Source: DASQUK01 sp046726215 (GTDB lineage: Bacteria; Actinomycetota; Acidimicrobiia; Acidimicrobiales; VFJN01). Taken from it: a stretch of 49,312 nt of DNA. Made by a program: the position numbers and the translations under genes. How positions within the stretch are numbered: the first letter of the stretch is position 1; each line of letters opens with the position of its first letter. The notes beneath the pieces were generated by a model. That model ran no database searches. It saw only the letters and a list, made by a program, of their open reading frames with translations, and had not been told where the DNA came from. Positions 41,310 through 49,312 of this stretch are shown here, one piece after another. The DNA is taken from NCBI GenBank assembly GCA_046726215.1, contig JBKPAA010000082.1, forward strand, positions 1 through 49,312, read 5' to 3'.

Positions 41310-42469
41310 CGACGGTCGCAGTCGCCGGCTCGACCGGGTCGATCGGGACGCAGACCATCGACGTGGTCCGGGCCGAGCCCGACCGGTTCGAGATCGTGGC
41401 GCTCGGAGCCTGGTCGTCCGCCGACGCGCTGGTGCGCCAGGCCCATGAGCTGCATCCGAAGCTGGTGGTGGTGGGCGACGAGCGCCGTGCGGCGGCCGTC
41501 CACGACGGCGTGCCGGCGGGCACCGATGTGCGGGCGGGCGAGGCGGCGCTGGCCGAGCTCGGCGCCGTGGCCGACGTGTGCGTCAACGGCGTGGTGGGCT
41601 TCGCCGGCCTGCAGGTCACCCTGGCGGCGCTGGCGGCCGGCCGGCGGCTGGCTCTGGCCAACAAGGAGTCGCTGATCGCCGGGGGCCCGGTGGTGCGGGC
41701 GGTGTTGGATCTCCCCGGCGCCGGGCACATCGTGCCGGTCGACTCCGAGCATTGCGCCGTGCACCAATGCCTGGCCGCCAACGCCAGCGGCGATCCCTCA
41801 CGCGTGGCGCGCATCGTCCTCACCGCCAGCGGGGGACCGTTCAGGGGCCGCAGCCGGGACGAGCTGGCGCACGTGACCGTCGACGATGCCCTGGCCCACC
41901 CCACCTGGTCGATGGGGCCCAAGATCACGGTGGATTCGTCGACGCTCATGAACAAGGGCCTCGAGGTCATCGAGGCGCACGAGCTGTTCGGCGTCGACTA
42001 CGACGCGATCGACGTGGTGGTCCACCCGCAGTCGATCGTGCACTCCATGGTGGAGATGACCGACGGGTCCACTATCGCACAGCTCTCGAACCCCGACATG
42101 CGCCTGCCCATCGGCTACGCCCTGGCGTGGCCCGACCGCATCGCCACGCCGTTCGGCGGCATCGACTGGTCGACGTGCAGCCGCCTCGATTTCCAGGCCC
42201 CCGACCACGACGCCTTCCCCTGCCTGGGCCTGGCCTACGAGGCCGGACGGCAGGGCGAGACGGCACCGGCGGTGCTCAACGCCGCCAACGAGGAGGCCGT
42301 GGCCGCGTTCCTGGCGGGGAGGATCCGCTGGATCGCCATCCCCGACGTACTCAATGCCGTCCTCGCCCGGCATGATGGGGGGCGTGCCGATGGGGTTGAC
42401 GCCGTGATCGACGCCGACCGCCGTGCTCGGGACGCCAGCCGGCGGGAGATCGAGAGGATCAGTCGATGA
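41300..42469 (+). CDS. dxr: 1-deoxy-D-xylulose 5-phosphate reductoisomerase
   Basis: A 389-residue DXR, the second enzyme of the MEP isoprenoid pathway. The NADPH motif GSTGSIGTQT lies near the N-terminus; LANKESLIAGG, VPVDSEHCAV and the SMGPKITVDSSTLMNKGLEVIEAH region hold the metal- and substrate-binding Asp, Glu and Ser residues. The start is TTG at 41300, as no ATG or GTG exists in frame near the beginning. The stop overlaps the ATG of the next gene. ispG, also of this pathway, is two genes downstream. Confidence 0.95.
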   Translation: MPLTTVAVAGSTGSIGTQTIDVVRAEPDRFEIVALGAWSSADALVRQAHELHPKLVVVGDERRAAAVHDGVPAGTDVRAGEAALAELGAVADVCVNGVVGFAGLQVTLAALAAGRRLALANKESLIAGGPVVRAVLDLPGAGHIVPVDSEHCAVHQCLAANASGDPSRVARIVLTASGGPFRGRSRDELAHVTVDDALAHPTWSMGPKITVDSSTLMNKGLEVIEAHELFGVDYDAIDVVVHPQSIVHSMVEMTDGSTIAQLSNPDMRLPIGYALAWPDRIATPFGGIDWSTCSRLDFQAPDHDAFPCLGLAYEAGRQGETAPAVLNAANEEAVAAFLAGRIRWIAIPDVLNAVLARHDGGRADGVDAVIDADRRARDASRREIERISR

Positions 42470-43788
42470 CTGACACGGAGCGACGCCCCGAGCCGCCGAG
42501 CGGCTCGCGGCCCGCGCCGGATCCTCCCGAATACCAGACGGGCGGACTGCGCCTCGCCCTGCTCGTCGCCGCCATCGCCCTCGCGGGACTGGCGCTGGGG
42601 TGGCCGGTGCTGGTGGTGATCCTCGGGATCGTGGTGATGATCTTTCTCCACGAACTCGGCCACTACCTCACCGCCAAGTGGGCGGGCATGAAGGTGACCG
42701 AGTTCTTCATCGGGTTCGGGCCCAAGATCTGGTCCTTCCGGCGGGGCGAGACCGAGTACGGCTTCAAGGTCCTGCCCGCCGGCGCCTACGTCCGCATCAT
42801 CGGGATGAACAACCTCGACGAGGTCGACCCGGCCGACGAGCCGCGGACGTACCGGCAGAAGTCCTTCCCCAAGCGGCTGCTGGTGGTGAGCGCCGGATCG
42901 CTGATGCATTTCGCTCAGGCGTTCGTGCTGCTGGTGGTCCTGCTCGGCGTCGTGGGGTTCCCCGGCCGAAGCATCGCCAACCCCCCCGACCGCGCGCCGG
43001 CATGGGAGATCAACCAGGTGGAGGGCGACAGCGCCGCGCAGGCGGCCGGCCTGAAGAAGGACGACCTCATCGTGGCCGTCGACGACGACCGGGTGTCGCG
43101 CTACGACGAGCTGTCCGACGCGCTCGCCCGCTACAACGTCGGCGACCAGGTCCGGCTGACCATCGAGCGCGACGGGGTCGAGCGGACGGTCGCCGCCGAG
43201 CTACGTCCCCGCCCCGCTGGCGTGCCCGGCGGCGAACCCGGATCGCCGTTCCTGGGGGTCGGCACGTCGAAGCACTTCTCCGACGAGCCCATCGGCGTCG
43301 GGACGGCCATCGTGCGGGCGCCCGGCGAGATGGTGCGCTTCACCGGGCAGACCTTCGGCGCGATGGCCGGGTTCTTCAGCCCCCGGGGGATCAGTGACTT
43401 CGCCAACAATGTCGGCCAGGCCAACGACCGCGGCTCGGGCTCCGGTGGTTCGGGTTCGTCTGCCGGCGACGACAACGACCGCCTGATCTCGATCATCGGC
43501 GTGATCCAGCTGGGTTCGCAGGACGTCGCGAACCGGGGTGCATTCCTGCTGGCGCTGTTCTTCAGCCTCAACATGTTCATCGGCATCTTCAACATGCTGC
43601 CCCTGCTCCCACTGGACGGCGGCCACGCCGCCATCGCCGTCTACGAGCGCATCCGCTCTCGGCCCGGGCGGACATATCACGCCGACTTCGCCAAGCTGCT
43701 GCCGCTGGCGTACGCGGTGGTGATGGGTCTCGTCGTCCTGGGGGTGACCGCGATGTACCTCGACATCGTCGATCCGATCAGCGGGTGA
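42466..43788 (+). CDS. RseP/Rip1-type site-2 intramembrane zinc metalloprotease
   Basis: A 440-residue intramembrane protease. After a proline-rich cytosolic start (about 1-28) and a first helix comes the zinc motif H62-E-L-G-H66 in FLHELGHYLTAKW, then GFGPKIWSFRRGETEYG. A PDZ domain (about 180-260) contains GLKKDDLIVAVDDDRV. The C-terminal NMLPLLPLDGGHAAIAVYE provides the third zinc ligand Asp. Such proteases cleave anti-sigma factors in envelope stress signalling. An extra Gly/Ser loop (GSGSGGSGSSAGDD) follows the PDZ domain. It overlaps the dxr stop. Confidence 0.94.
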   Translation: MTDTERRPEPPSGSRPAPDPPEYQTGGLRLALLVAAIALAGLALGWPVLVVILGIVVMIFLHELGHYLTAKWAGMKVTEFFIGFGPKIWSFRRGETEYGFKVLPAGAYVRIIGMNNLDEVDPADEPRTYRQKSFPKRLLVVSAGSLMHFAQAFVLLVVLLGVVGFPGRSIANPPDRAPAWEINQVEGDSAAQAAGLKKDDLIVAVDDDRVSRYDELSDALARYNVGDQVRLTIERDGVERTVAAELRPRPAGVPGGEPGSPFLGVGTSKHFSDEPIGVGTAIVRAPGEMVRFTGQTFGAMAGFFSPRGISDFANNVGQANDRGSGSGGSGSSAGDDNDRLISIIGVIQLGSQDVANRGAFLLALFFSLNMFIGIFNMLPLLPLDGGHAAIAVYERIRSRPGRTYHADFAKLLPLAYAVVMGLVVLGVTAMYLDIVDPISG

Positions 43789-43811
43789 CCCGGGCACCCT
43801 CGCACGTGCGA

Positions 43812-43817
43812 TAGACC
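43812..43817 (+). promoter_or_regulatory. -10-like element TAGACC before ispG
   Basis: TAGACC ends 6 nt before the ATG at 43824. It lacks the final T of TANNNT, so this is a weaker leaderless candidate. Confidence 0.3.
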
Positions 43818-43823
43818 ACCCTC

Positions 43824-45056
43824 ATGGAGCTCGGACAGTCCTCGCATCCCCGCCGCAAGACCCGCCAGATCATGGTGGGTGACGTGCCGGTCGGCGGCGA
43901 CGCGCCCATCACCGTGCAGTCGATGACCATCACCAAGACCGCTGACGTCGAGGGCACGCTGCAGCAGATCTACGACCTGGCCATGGCCGGCTGCGACATC
44001 GTCCGCTGCACGTGCAACGAGATCGAGGCGGCGGAGGGGCTGGCACGCATCGTTCCCCGGTCACCAGTCCCGATCGTGGCCGACATCCACCACAACCACC
44101 GCATGGCGCTGGCCGCGCTCGAGGCCGGCGTGCACTGCCTGCGCCTCAACCCGGGCAACATCCGCAAGCCCGAGCACATCAAGCTGGTGGCCCAGGAGGC
44201 CAAGGATCGCGGGGTCCCCATCCGCATCGGCGTCAACGGCGGCTCGCTGCACCCCGACCTCTACAAGCGTCACGGTGGCAAGGTCACCCCCGAGGCCATG
44301 GTCGAGTCGGCACAGATCGAGCTGGCCTACTTCGAGGAGGTCGGGTTCGAGGACGTCAAGATCTCGGTCAAGGCGTCGTCGGTGCCGCTGATGATCGAGG
44401 CGTACCGGCAGCTCTCCGACGCCGTCGACCACCCGCTGCATCTGGGCGTCACGGAGGCGGGACCGCTGCCGGGCGGGTTGATCAAGGCCACCGCGGGCAT
44501 CGCCACCCTGTTGGCCGAGGGCATCGGCGACACGATTCGCTACAGCCTTACCGCCGATCCGGTCGAGGAGGCCCGGGCCGGCCGGGCGCTACTCGAGGCC
44601 ATGGGACTACGCGAGCGCAAGAACGTCGATCTCATCGCCTGTCCCTCGTGCGGCCGGGCCGAGATCGACGTGATCGAGGTGGCGCGCCAGGCCCAGGAGG
44701 CGTTCGGCGACCGCCAGATCCCCCTCCAGGTGGCGGTGATGGGCTGCGTGGTCAACGGCCCGGGCGAGGCGCGCGACGCCGATCTCGGCATCGCCGCCGG
44801 CAACAAGAAGGGCCACCTCTTCGTGCGGGGGCAGAACGTGGCCGTGGTCCCGGAGCACCAGATGGTCGACGCGCTGCTGGAGTGGGCCACGTTCATCAGC
44901 GACCACGGCGTCGACGCCGCCTTCGAGCGGGCACGGTCCACCCGGGAACAGGCCCGCCGCGAGGCCGAGCGCGACCGGGCGGCGTTGGCCGGTGCCCATG
45001 GGGACGACGTCAACCAGAGCGAGCAGCGGGTGCAGCTCATCCGCAAGCTCGGTTGA
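43824..45056 (+). CDS. ispG: (E)-4-hydroxy-3-methylbut-2-enyl-diphosphate synthase
   Basis: A 410-residue 4Fe-4S enzyme making HMBPP in the MEP pathway. The N-terminal TIM barrel has QSMTITKTADVEGTLQQI, DIHHNHRMALAALEAG, RLNPGNI and HLGVTEAGP. The cluster-binding domain has ACPSCGRAEID (two cysteines near 273 and 276) and MGCVVNGPGEARDAD (third cysteine and the Glu ligand). The C-terminal 40 residues are a charged helix rich in Arg and Glu. Confidence 0.96.
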   Translation: MELGQSSHPRRKTRQIMVGDVPVGGDAPITVQSMTITKTADVEGTLQQIYDLAMAGCDIVRCTCNEIEAAEGLARIVPRSPVPIVADIHHNHRMALAALEAGVHCLRLNPGNIRKPEHIKLVAQEAKDRGVPIRIGVNGGSLHPDLYKRHGGKVTPEAMVESAQIELAYFEEVGFEDVKISVKASSVPLMIEAYRQLSDAVDHPLHLGVTEAGPLPGGLIKATAGIATLLAEGIGDTIRYSLTADPVEEARAGRALLEAMGLRERKNVDLIACPSCGRAEIDVIEVARQAQEAFGDRQIPLQVAVMGCVVNGPGEARDADLGIAAGNKKGHLFVRGQNVAVVPEHQMVDALLEWATFISDHGVDAAFERARSTREQARREAERDRAALAGAHGDDVNQSEQRVQLIRKLG

Positions 45057-45067
45057 GGGGTCTGGGC

Positions 45068-45265
45068 ATGGCACGACAGGTCCGCCAAGGCGAGGGGTGG
45101 CTGGGCCGCGTCGGGCTGGTGCTGCTCGGCGTGCTGATCGTGTGGCTCCTCGTCTCGTCGGTCCTGGGCTTTGTGTTCTCGCTCATCCGGATGCTGTTGT
45201 TCGTCGCGCTGTTCGCGATCGTCGCCTGGTTCGTGTTGATCGGTCCCCCGGATCGCCACGATTAA
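45068..45265 (+). CDS. small two-helix membrane protein, unknown function
   Basis: A 65-residue protein with a short basic/Gly N-terminus (MARQVRQGEGWLGR) and two nearly continuous hydrophobic segments, about 15-38 and 41-57, ending PPDRHD. It has no known motif. It begins 12 nt after ispG and is probably co-transcribed. There is no convincing Shine-Dalgarno. Confidence 0.6.
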   Translation: MARQVRQGEGWLGRVGLVLLGVLIVWLLVSSVLGFVFSLIRMLLFVALFAIVAWFVLIGPPDRHD

Positions 45266-45301
45266 TCGCGATTTGCAACCACATCGACATATTCGGTTGA
45301 G

Positions 45302-45307
45302 TAGATT
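45302..45307 (+). promoter_or_regulatory. -10 element TAGATT, leaderless promoter of the exported protein gene
   Basis: TAGATT ends 9 nt before the GTG at 45317, in a locally AT-richer 50-nt gap. Confidence 0.45.
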
Positions 45308-45316
45308 TCGCTCGTC

Positions 45317-45973
45317 GTGCGCAGTAGTTCGCGATCCCGTGCCTCGTGGCTGGGGCTGGCCGGGTTCGGCCTAGCCGCCGCCGTGTTCGCCGCCTCCAGC
45401 GGCGGGCGATCGTCGCTGCCCGCCGACGCGTCCGTGGCCGGTTCCGCGGCCGCCGACGTCCCGCCCGACATCCGTGCCGTCGACTTCGGCGAGGTGGCGC
45501 CGCCCGGGTCGGCCTGCGCCGAGGGGCTGCGCTTCACGCCACCCGCCGCCATCCCCGTCGCCCGGGGCCGCAGCCCGGTGCTCGACATCGGCCGCTTCAC
45601 TCGCCTCGAGGTCGATCCCGACGTCGCCTACGGCGACCTCGATCGCGACGGCAGCGACGAGGCGATCGTGCACGTGGTGTGCACCTACGGTGCCAACGGC
45701 GCCGAGGACACCGTTCAGGTGTGGACGCAGAACCGGGCGGGGCGGACGGTGCACGTCGCGAGCCTGACCGAGCCGCCCCGTTCGGTCACCGGTCCGCTGC
45801 CGCCGGCGGTCAGCGACGTGGCGGTCGACGGGCGCCGCGTCGAGGTCACCTGGACCCACTACGCCGCCGGCGATCCCAACTGCTGCCCCAGCCGGTTGAC
45901 AACCGTGACCTACGAGCTCGACGGCGACGTGCTCGGCCGCGTAGGCAGGCCCGTCACCCGCACCGCGAGCTAA
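45317..45973 (+). CDS. exported protein with FG-GAP-like Ca-binding segment, unknown function
   Basis: A 218-residue protein with an N-terminal signal (basic RSSSRSRAS, hydrophobic about 10-28). The mature part is beta-rich. It contains GDLDRDGSDEAIVHV (about residues 110-124), a DxDxDG calcium-binding loop as in FG-GAP repeats, and four cysteines that could form disulfides (SACAEG, VVCTYG, PNCCPS). Only one such repeat is present, so it is not a full propeller. Function unknown. The GTG at 45317 matches the leaderless -10. Confidence 0.7.
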   Translation: MRSSSRSRASWLGLAGFGLAAAVFAASSGGRSSLPADASVAGSAAADVPPDIRAVDFGEVAPPGSACAEGLRFTPPAAIPVARGRSPVLDIGRFTRLEVDPDVAYGDLDRDGSDEAIVHVVCTYGANGAEDTVQVWTQNRAGRTVHVASLTEPPRSVTGPLPPAVSDVAVDGRRVEVTWTHYAAGDPNCCPSRLTTVTYELDGDVLGRVGRPVTRTAS

Positions 45974-46002
45974 CAGCTTCCGGCCGCGAGCGACCCGACC
46001 GG

Positions 46003-46008
46003 TACGAT
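46003..46008 (+). promoter_or_regulatory. -10 element TACGAT, leaderless promoter of proS
   Basis: TACGAT ends 9 nt before the ATG at 46018. No Shine-Dalgarno is present. Confidence 0.45.
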
Positions 46009-46017
46009 CCGTCGCCT

Positions 46018-47424
46018 ATGGCGAAGGTGCTCACGGCGCAGGCCGACGACTTCCCCCGCTGGTTCCAGGACGTGGTGGCGAAGGCGGAGCTGGCCGACAA
46101 CGGCCCGGTGCGGGGGACGATGGTCATCCGCCCGTACGGCTACTCGATCTGGGAGCGCATGCAGGCCGAGTTGGACGACCGCATCAAGTCCGCCGGCGCC
46201 GAGAACGCGTACTTCCCGCTGTTCATCCCCGAGAGCTACCTGCGGCGCGAGGCCGAGCACGTCGAGGGCTTCAGCCCCGAGCTGGCGGTCGTGACCCACG
46301 CCGGCGGCAGGGCGCTGGACGAGCCGATCGTCGTCCGCCCCACCAGCGAGACGGTCATCGGCGAGTACATGGCCAAGTGGATCCAGAGCTACCGCGACCT
46401 TCCGCTGCTGTTGAACACCTGGAACAACGTGGTGCGCTGGGAGATGCGGCCCCGCCTGTTCCTGCGCACCACCGAGTTCCTCTGGCAGGAGGGTCACACC
46501 GCGCACGCGACCCGCGAGGACGCGGAGGCCTATGCGATCCGCATCCTTCGTGAGGTCTACGAGGACTTCATGGTCAACGTGCTGGCGATGCCGGTGCTGG
46601 TAGGCCGCAAGACCGCCAGCGAGCGCTTCGCCGGTGCCATCAACACCCTGACGTGCGAGGGCATGATGCGCGACGGCAAGGCGCTCCAGATGGGAACCAG
46701 CCACGAGCTGGGCTCCAACTTCGCCAAGGCGTTCGACATCACCTACCTCGACGCCCAGGGTGAGACCCGGCACTGCTGGACGACCTCGTGGGGATCGACG
46801 ACGCGGATGATCGGCGGCGTGATCATGACCCATGGCGACGACAACGGCATGGTGGTGCCGCCGGTGCTGGCGCCCATCCAGGCGTTGGTGCTGGTCGTGA
46901 AAGACGAGGGCGGCACGGCGGACAGGGCGGCGGTCCTGGCCCGCGAGCTGGTTGACGCCGGCATCCGCACCCGGCTCGACGACCGCGTGGGGCAGACCTT
47001 CGGCCGCCGCGTCACCGACTGGGAGCTCAAGGGCGTGCCCGTGCGCGTGGAGATCGGCCCCCGCGACGTGGCGGCCGACGCGGCGACGCTCGTGCGACGC
47101 GACACCGGGACCAAGGAGCAGGTGGCGCTGGCGTCGCTGCCGGAGCGGGTCGAGAAGCTCATCTCCGACATCCAGCACGACATGCTGGCCGATGCCGTCA
47201 GCCGGCGTGACGCCAACATCGCGGACGCGTCCGACCTCGCCGAGGCGGCCGCGGCCAGCAGGACCGGGTTCGCGCGCCTCCCGTGGCGGCTCGTGCGGGG
47301 CGAAGGGGAAACCCGGCTGGCCGCGGAGGGTGTCACCGTGCGGTGCCTGCAGCGACCGGACGGGTCGCTGTCGCGGTCCGAGGACGAAGACGACCTCGTC
47401 GCGTTCGTGGCCCGCGCCTACTAG
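46018..47424 (+). CDS. proS: prolyl-tRNA synthetase, archaeal/eukaryotic-like short type
   Basis: A 468-residue class II ProRS. Motif 2 lies in NNVVRWEMRPRLFLRTTEFLWQEGHTAH. Motif 3 lies in TTSWGSTTRMIGGVIMTHGDDNG. Before these, YFPLFIPESYLRREAEHVEGF and VVRPTSETVIGEYMAKW mark the active site. It lacks the editing insertion of long bacterial ProRS (about 570 residues), has an anticodon-binding domain (about 290-390) and a C-terminal extension ending in Tyr, as in ProS type 3. The usual zinc cysteines of the C-terminal domain are mostly missing. Confidence 0.95.
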   Translation: MAKVLTAQADDFPRWFQDVVAKAELADNGPVRGTMVIRPYGYSIWERMQAELDDRIKSAGAENAYFPLFIPESYLRREAEHVEGFSPELAVVTHAGGRALDEPIVVRPTSETVIGEYMAKWIQSYRDLPLLLNTWNNVVRWEMRPRLFLRTTEFLWQEGHTAHATREDAEAYAIRILREVYEDFMVNVLAMPVLVGRKTASERFAGAINTLTCEGMMRDGKALQMGTSHELGSNFAKAFDITYLDAQGETRHCWTTSWGSTTRMIGGVIMTHGDDNGMVVPPVLAPIQALVLVVKDEGGTADRAAVLARELVDAGIRTRLDDRVGQTFGRRVTDWELKGVPVRVEIGPRDVAADAATLVRRDTGTKEQVALASLPERVEKLISDIQHDMLADAVSRRDANIADASDLAEAAAASRTGFARLPWRLVRGEGETRLAAEGVTVRCLQRPDGSLSRSEDEDDLVAFVARAY

Positions 47425-47517
47425 CCCCTCCCTAGCCCCTCTCCGAACCTCCTCTCGAGCCCGGTAGCGCGCGGCCCGTGATCAGCCCCTACTCTCCGCT
47501 GACGACTCCCGGCCGGC

Positions 47518-47523
47518 TATACT
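47518..47523 (+). promoter_or_regulatory. -10 element TATACT of the rimP-nusA operon
   Basis: TATACT is the best -10 match in the window. No good -35 lies at 16-18 bp, so an activator or extended element may help. The leader to rimP is about 80 nt. Confidence 0.55.
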
Positions 47524-47555
47524 TCGGGGTCCGTTCCGTTCGATCCCATCGAGCG

Positions 47556-47582
47556 AAGGCGTGGGCTTGGGCCCACGCCTTT
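47556..47582 (+). terminator. terminator-like hairpin in the rimP-nusA leader
   Basis: AAGGCGTGGGC (47556-47566) and GCCCACGCCTT (47571-47581) form a perfect 11-bp stem with a TTGG loop, followed by a short T run. Lying between the promoter and rimP, it would act as an attenuator if RNA polymerase sometimes stops here. Confidence 0.6.
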
Positions 47583-47610
47583 CGTATGACAAGAGGAGGT
47601 GTAGCAGCAG

Positions 47611-48138
47611 ATGAGCGTCGCCGATCGCGTGCGTGACCTCGTGCTACCGCTCCTCGACGATCGAGATCTCGACCTCTACGACGTCGAGATGCAGGGGCCG
47701 GTCCTGCGGGTGGTCGTCGACAGCCCTCCCGGCAGTGACGGCGGCCTCGACCTCGACGTGCTGGCCGACGCCACGCGGGCGGTGTCGCGGGCCCTCGACG
47801 ACGCGGACCCGATCAGCGGCCGCTATACGCTCGAGGTCACCAGCCCGGGGCTCGAGCGCAAGTTGCGCCGCCCCGAGCACTTCGAGCGGGCGGTGGGTGA
47901 GACGGTCAAGATTCGCACCGTGGCGGGCGCTGGCGACGAGCGGCGGGTGGAAGGTCAGCTCGTCGGGGCCGACACCACCGGCGTCACCGTGCGGACCGGG
48001 GTCGCCGACGACGGGACTGCACTCGAGCGACGCCTCGGCTACGACGACATCGAGCGGGCGCGCACGGTGTTCGAGTGGGGCCCAGCTGCGCCCCGCTCCA
48101 CCAGGCGCAAGAGCGACGAGAAGAGGGAACGTAGATGA
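47611..48138 (+). CDS. rimP: ribosome maturation factor RimP
   Basis: A 175-residue RimP, needed for 30S assembly. The N-terminal domain has DLVLPLLDDRDLDLYDVEMQ and VLRVVVDSPPGSDGGLDLD; SGRYTLEVTSPGLERKLRRPEHFER is the family signature region, followed by the C-terminal SH3-like barrel. The tail is basic. The ATG at 47611 has a strong AGGAGGTG. It overlaps nusA by 4 nt. Confidence 0.95.
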   Translation: MSVADRVRDLVLPLLDDRDLDLYDVEMQGPVLRVVVDSPPGSDGGLDLDVLADATRAVSRALDDADPISGRYTLEVTSPGLERKLRRPEHFERAVGETVKIRTVAGAGDERRVEGQLVGADTTGVTVRTGVADDGTALERRLGYDDIERARTVFEWGPAAPRSTRRKSDEKRERR

Positions 48139-49312
48139 GCGAGATGATGGAGGCGCTGCAGGCGCTTGCCGCCGAGAAGGGCATCTCGGTCGACACGTTG
48201 ATGGCCGCACTCGCCGACGCACTCGAGTCGGCCTACAAACGGATGCCGGGGGCCCACGAGTACGCCTGGGTCACGATCGACCCCACCAACTTCGACATCC
48301 GGGTCTACGCGCAGGAGATCGACGAGGACGGTGAGCCCTACGGCCCCGAGCTCGACGTCACGCCCAAGGACTTCGGTCGCATCGCCGCCCAGACCGCCCG
48401 CCAGGTCATGACCCAGCGGATCCGGGAGGCCGAGCGTGAGTTGCGCTACGAGGAGTACGCCGGCCGCGAGGGCGACATCGTCACCGGTACCGTTCAGCAG
48501 GGCGACAGCCGCTATACCCTGCTGAGCCTCGGCCCGGTCGAGGCCCTGCTGCCACAGGCCGAACAGGTGCCCCATGAGCGTCCCGAGCCCAACAGCCGGC
48601 TCAAGGCCTACATCGTCGAGGTGCGGCGCACGTCGAAGGGCCCCCAGATCGTCGTGTCCCGGACCCACCCGGGCCTGATCCTGGAGCTGTTCAAGCTCGA
48701 GGTGCCGGAGATCGCCGACGGCATCGTGGAGATCAAGGCGTGTGCCCGCGAGCCCGGGCACCGCACGAAGCTCGCGGTGTGGTCCAACGACCCCAACGTC
48801 GATCCCGTCGGCGCCTGCGTCGGGGCCCGGGGCGCTCGGGTGCGGCAGGTGGTCAACGAGCTGCGGGGCGAGAAGATCGACATCGTCCCGTTCTCCGATG
48901 ACGCTTACGAGTTCGTGGCCAAGGCGCTGTCGCCCGCCAAGGTCAAGGAGGTGCGCATCGACGAGGCCACCGGCGTGGCCGAGGTGATCGTGCCCGACTA
49001 CCAGCTATCACTCGCCATCGGCAAGGAGGGCCAGAACGCCCGCCTGGCCGCGCGGCTCACCGGGTGGCGGGTCGACATCAAGAGCGAAACCCAGCTCGTC
49101 GAGGAGGAGGCTTACAGCCAGCAGGATTGGGCCGAGGGCGAGTGGGTGGTCGACCCCAAGACCGGAGAACAGGTGTGGCAGCCCGCCGAGGGGGGACCGG
49201 CGGTTTCGGCTGAGGAGTGGGAGGCGGCGCTGGCCGAGGCGCCCGGAGGCAACGGCGAGCCGTCCACTGCGGGTGCCGTGGGACCGCAGGCGGCTCCGGC
49301 GGAGGCCGAGGC
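48135..49312 (+). CDS. nusA: transcription termination/antitermination factor NusA (partial)
   Basis: The ATG overlaps the rimP stop. 392 codons are visible and the gene continues past the window. The N-terminal RNA-polymerase-binding domain has QALAAEKGISVDTLMAALADALESAYKR. The S1 domain follows (GDIVTGTVQQGDSRYTLLSLG), then KH1 (LAVWSNDPNVDPVGACVGARG, RVRQVVNELRGEKIDI) and KH2 (LAIGKEGQNARLAARLTGWRVDI). The remaining part is acidic and low-complexity. It binds RNA polymerase and nascent RNA and affects pausing and termination, which makes the upstream hairpin a natural autoregulation target. Confidence 0.95.
   Translation, partial: MSEMMEALQALAAEKGISVDTLMAALADALESAYKRMPGAHEYAWVTIDPTNFDIRVYAQEIDEDGEPYGPELDVTPKDFGRIAAQTARQVMTQRIREAERELRYEEYAGREGDIVTGTVQQGDSRYTLLSLGPVEALLPQAEQVPHERPEPNSRLKAYIVEVRRTSKGPQIVVSRTHPGLILELFKLEVPEIADGIVEIKACAREPGHRTKLAVWSNDPNVDPVGACVGARGARVRQVVNELRGEKIDIVPFSDDAYEFVAKALSPAKVKEVRIDEATGVAEVIVPDYQLSLAIGKEGQNARLAARLTGWRVDIKSETQLVEEEAYSQQDWAEGEWVVDPKTGEQVWQPAEGGPAVSAEEWEAALAEAPGGNGEPSTAGAVGPQAAPAEAE

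Noticed and set aside
47421..47441. Direct repeat CTAGCCCCTC spanning the proS stop
   Set aside because: A single 11-nt tandem duplication with no sign of function.

Overview
This is a GC-rich chromosomal window with many GTG and TTG starts, from an actinobacterium. Lineage markers support this: a WhiG/FliA-type sigma factor between xerC and rpsB, a SepIVA/DivIVA-like protein beside a YceD (DUF177) protein, a DUF2469 protein, an MhuD-like haem-degrading monooxygenase and a mycothiol-type PIG-L deacetylase. The gene content, the short ProRS without an editing insertion and the linker-rich CdsA fit class Acidimicrobiia best; that placement is inference.

Layout. 1-4560: a metabolic cluster on the + strand (alpha/beta hydrolase, acyl-CoA racemase/CoA transferase, PIG-L deacetylase, AlkD-like glycosylase, MhuD-like monooxygenase, small membrane protein). 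4573-7120: minus strand, an Lrp/AsnC ligand-binding protein, GTP-dependent PEP carboxykinase and a cold-shock-like protein. 7266-8132: an exported protein of unknown function. 8304-14613: rpmB (minus), then fakA-like, recG, a minus-strand zinc-ribbon/enoyl-CoA hydratase pair, rsmD and coaD. 14616-28818: sepIVA-like, DUF177, rpmF, plsX, acpP, rnc, mutM-like, smc, ftsY, a YtxH/BON protein, ffh, rpsP, khpA, rimM, trmD, rplS and DUF2469, which is the standard actinobacterial cell-envelope, SRP and ribosome-maturation block. 28819-34102: yraN, a tiny membrane protein on the minus strand, comM, dprA, xerC, whiG. 34255-36003: an exported LytM-lipase fusion. 36184-45056: rpsB, tsf, pyrH, frr, cdsA, dxr, rip1/rseP, ispG. 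45068-49312: two small envelope proteins, proS, rimP and the 5' part of nusA, which runs off the window.

The genes mostly serve growth: ribosomal proteins and their maturation factors, SRP targeting, fatty-acid and phospholipid precursors, MEP isoprenoid synthesis, chromosome segregation and DNA repair. I see no tRNA, rRNA, insertion sequence, CRISPR array or defence island. Many genes have a TANNNT -10 element 6-11 nt before the start codon and no Shine-Dalgarno, which suggests widespread leaderless transcription.

The unusual material is mostly intergenic. Two arrays (4917-5010 and 29337-29502), about 24 kb apart, carry an 8-bp motif GAGGCAAY on a 29-nt period with the orientation flipping near the middle; I do not recognise this family. 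Other candidates are a different inverted/direct repeat cluster after recG, a palindrome on the -10 plus a hairpin masking the Shine-Dalgarno before comM, a two-hairpin rpsB leader, an upstream ORF overlapping the TTG start of dxr, a terminator-like hairpin in the rimP-nusA leader, and a fusion of a degenerate LytM domain to a lipase.
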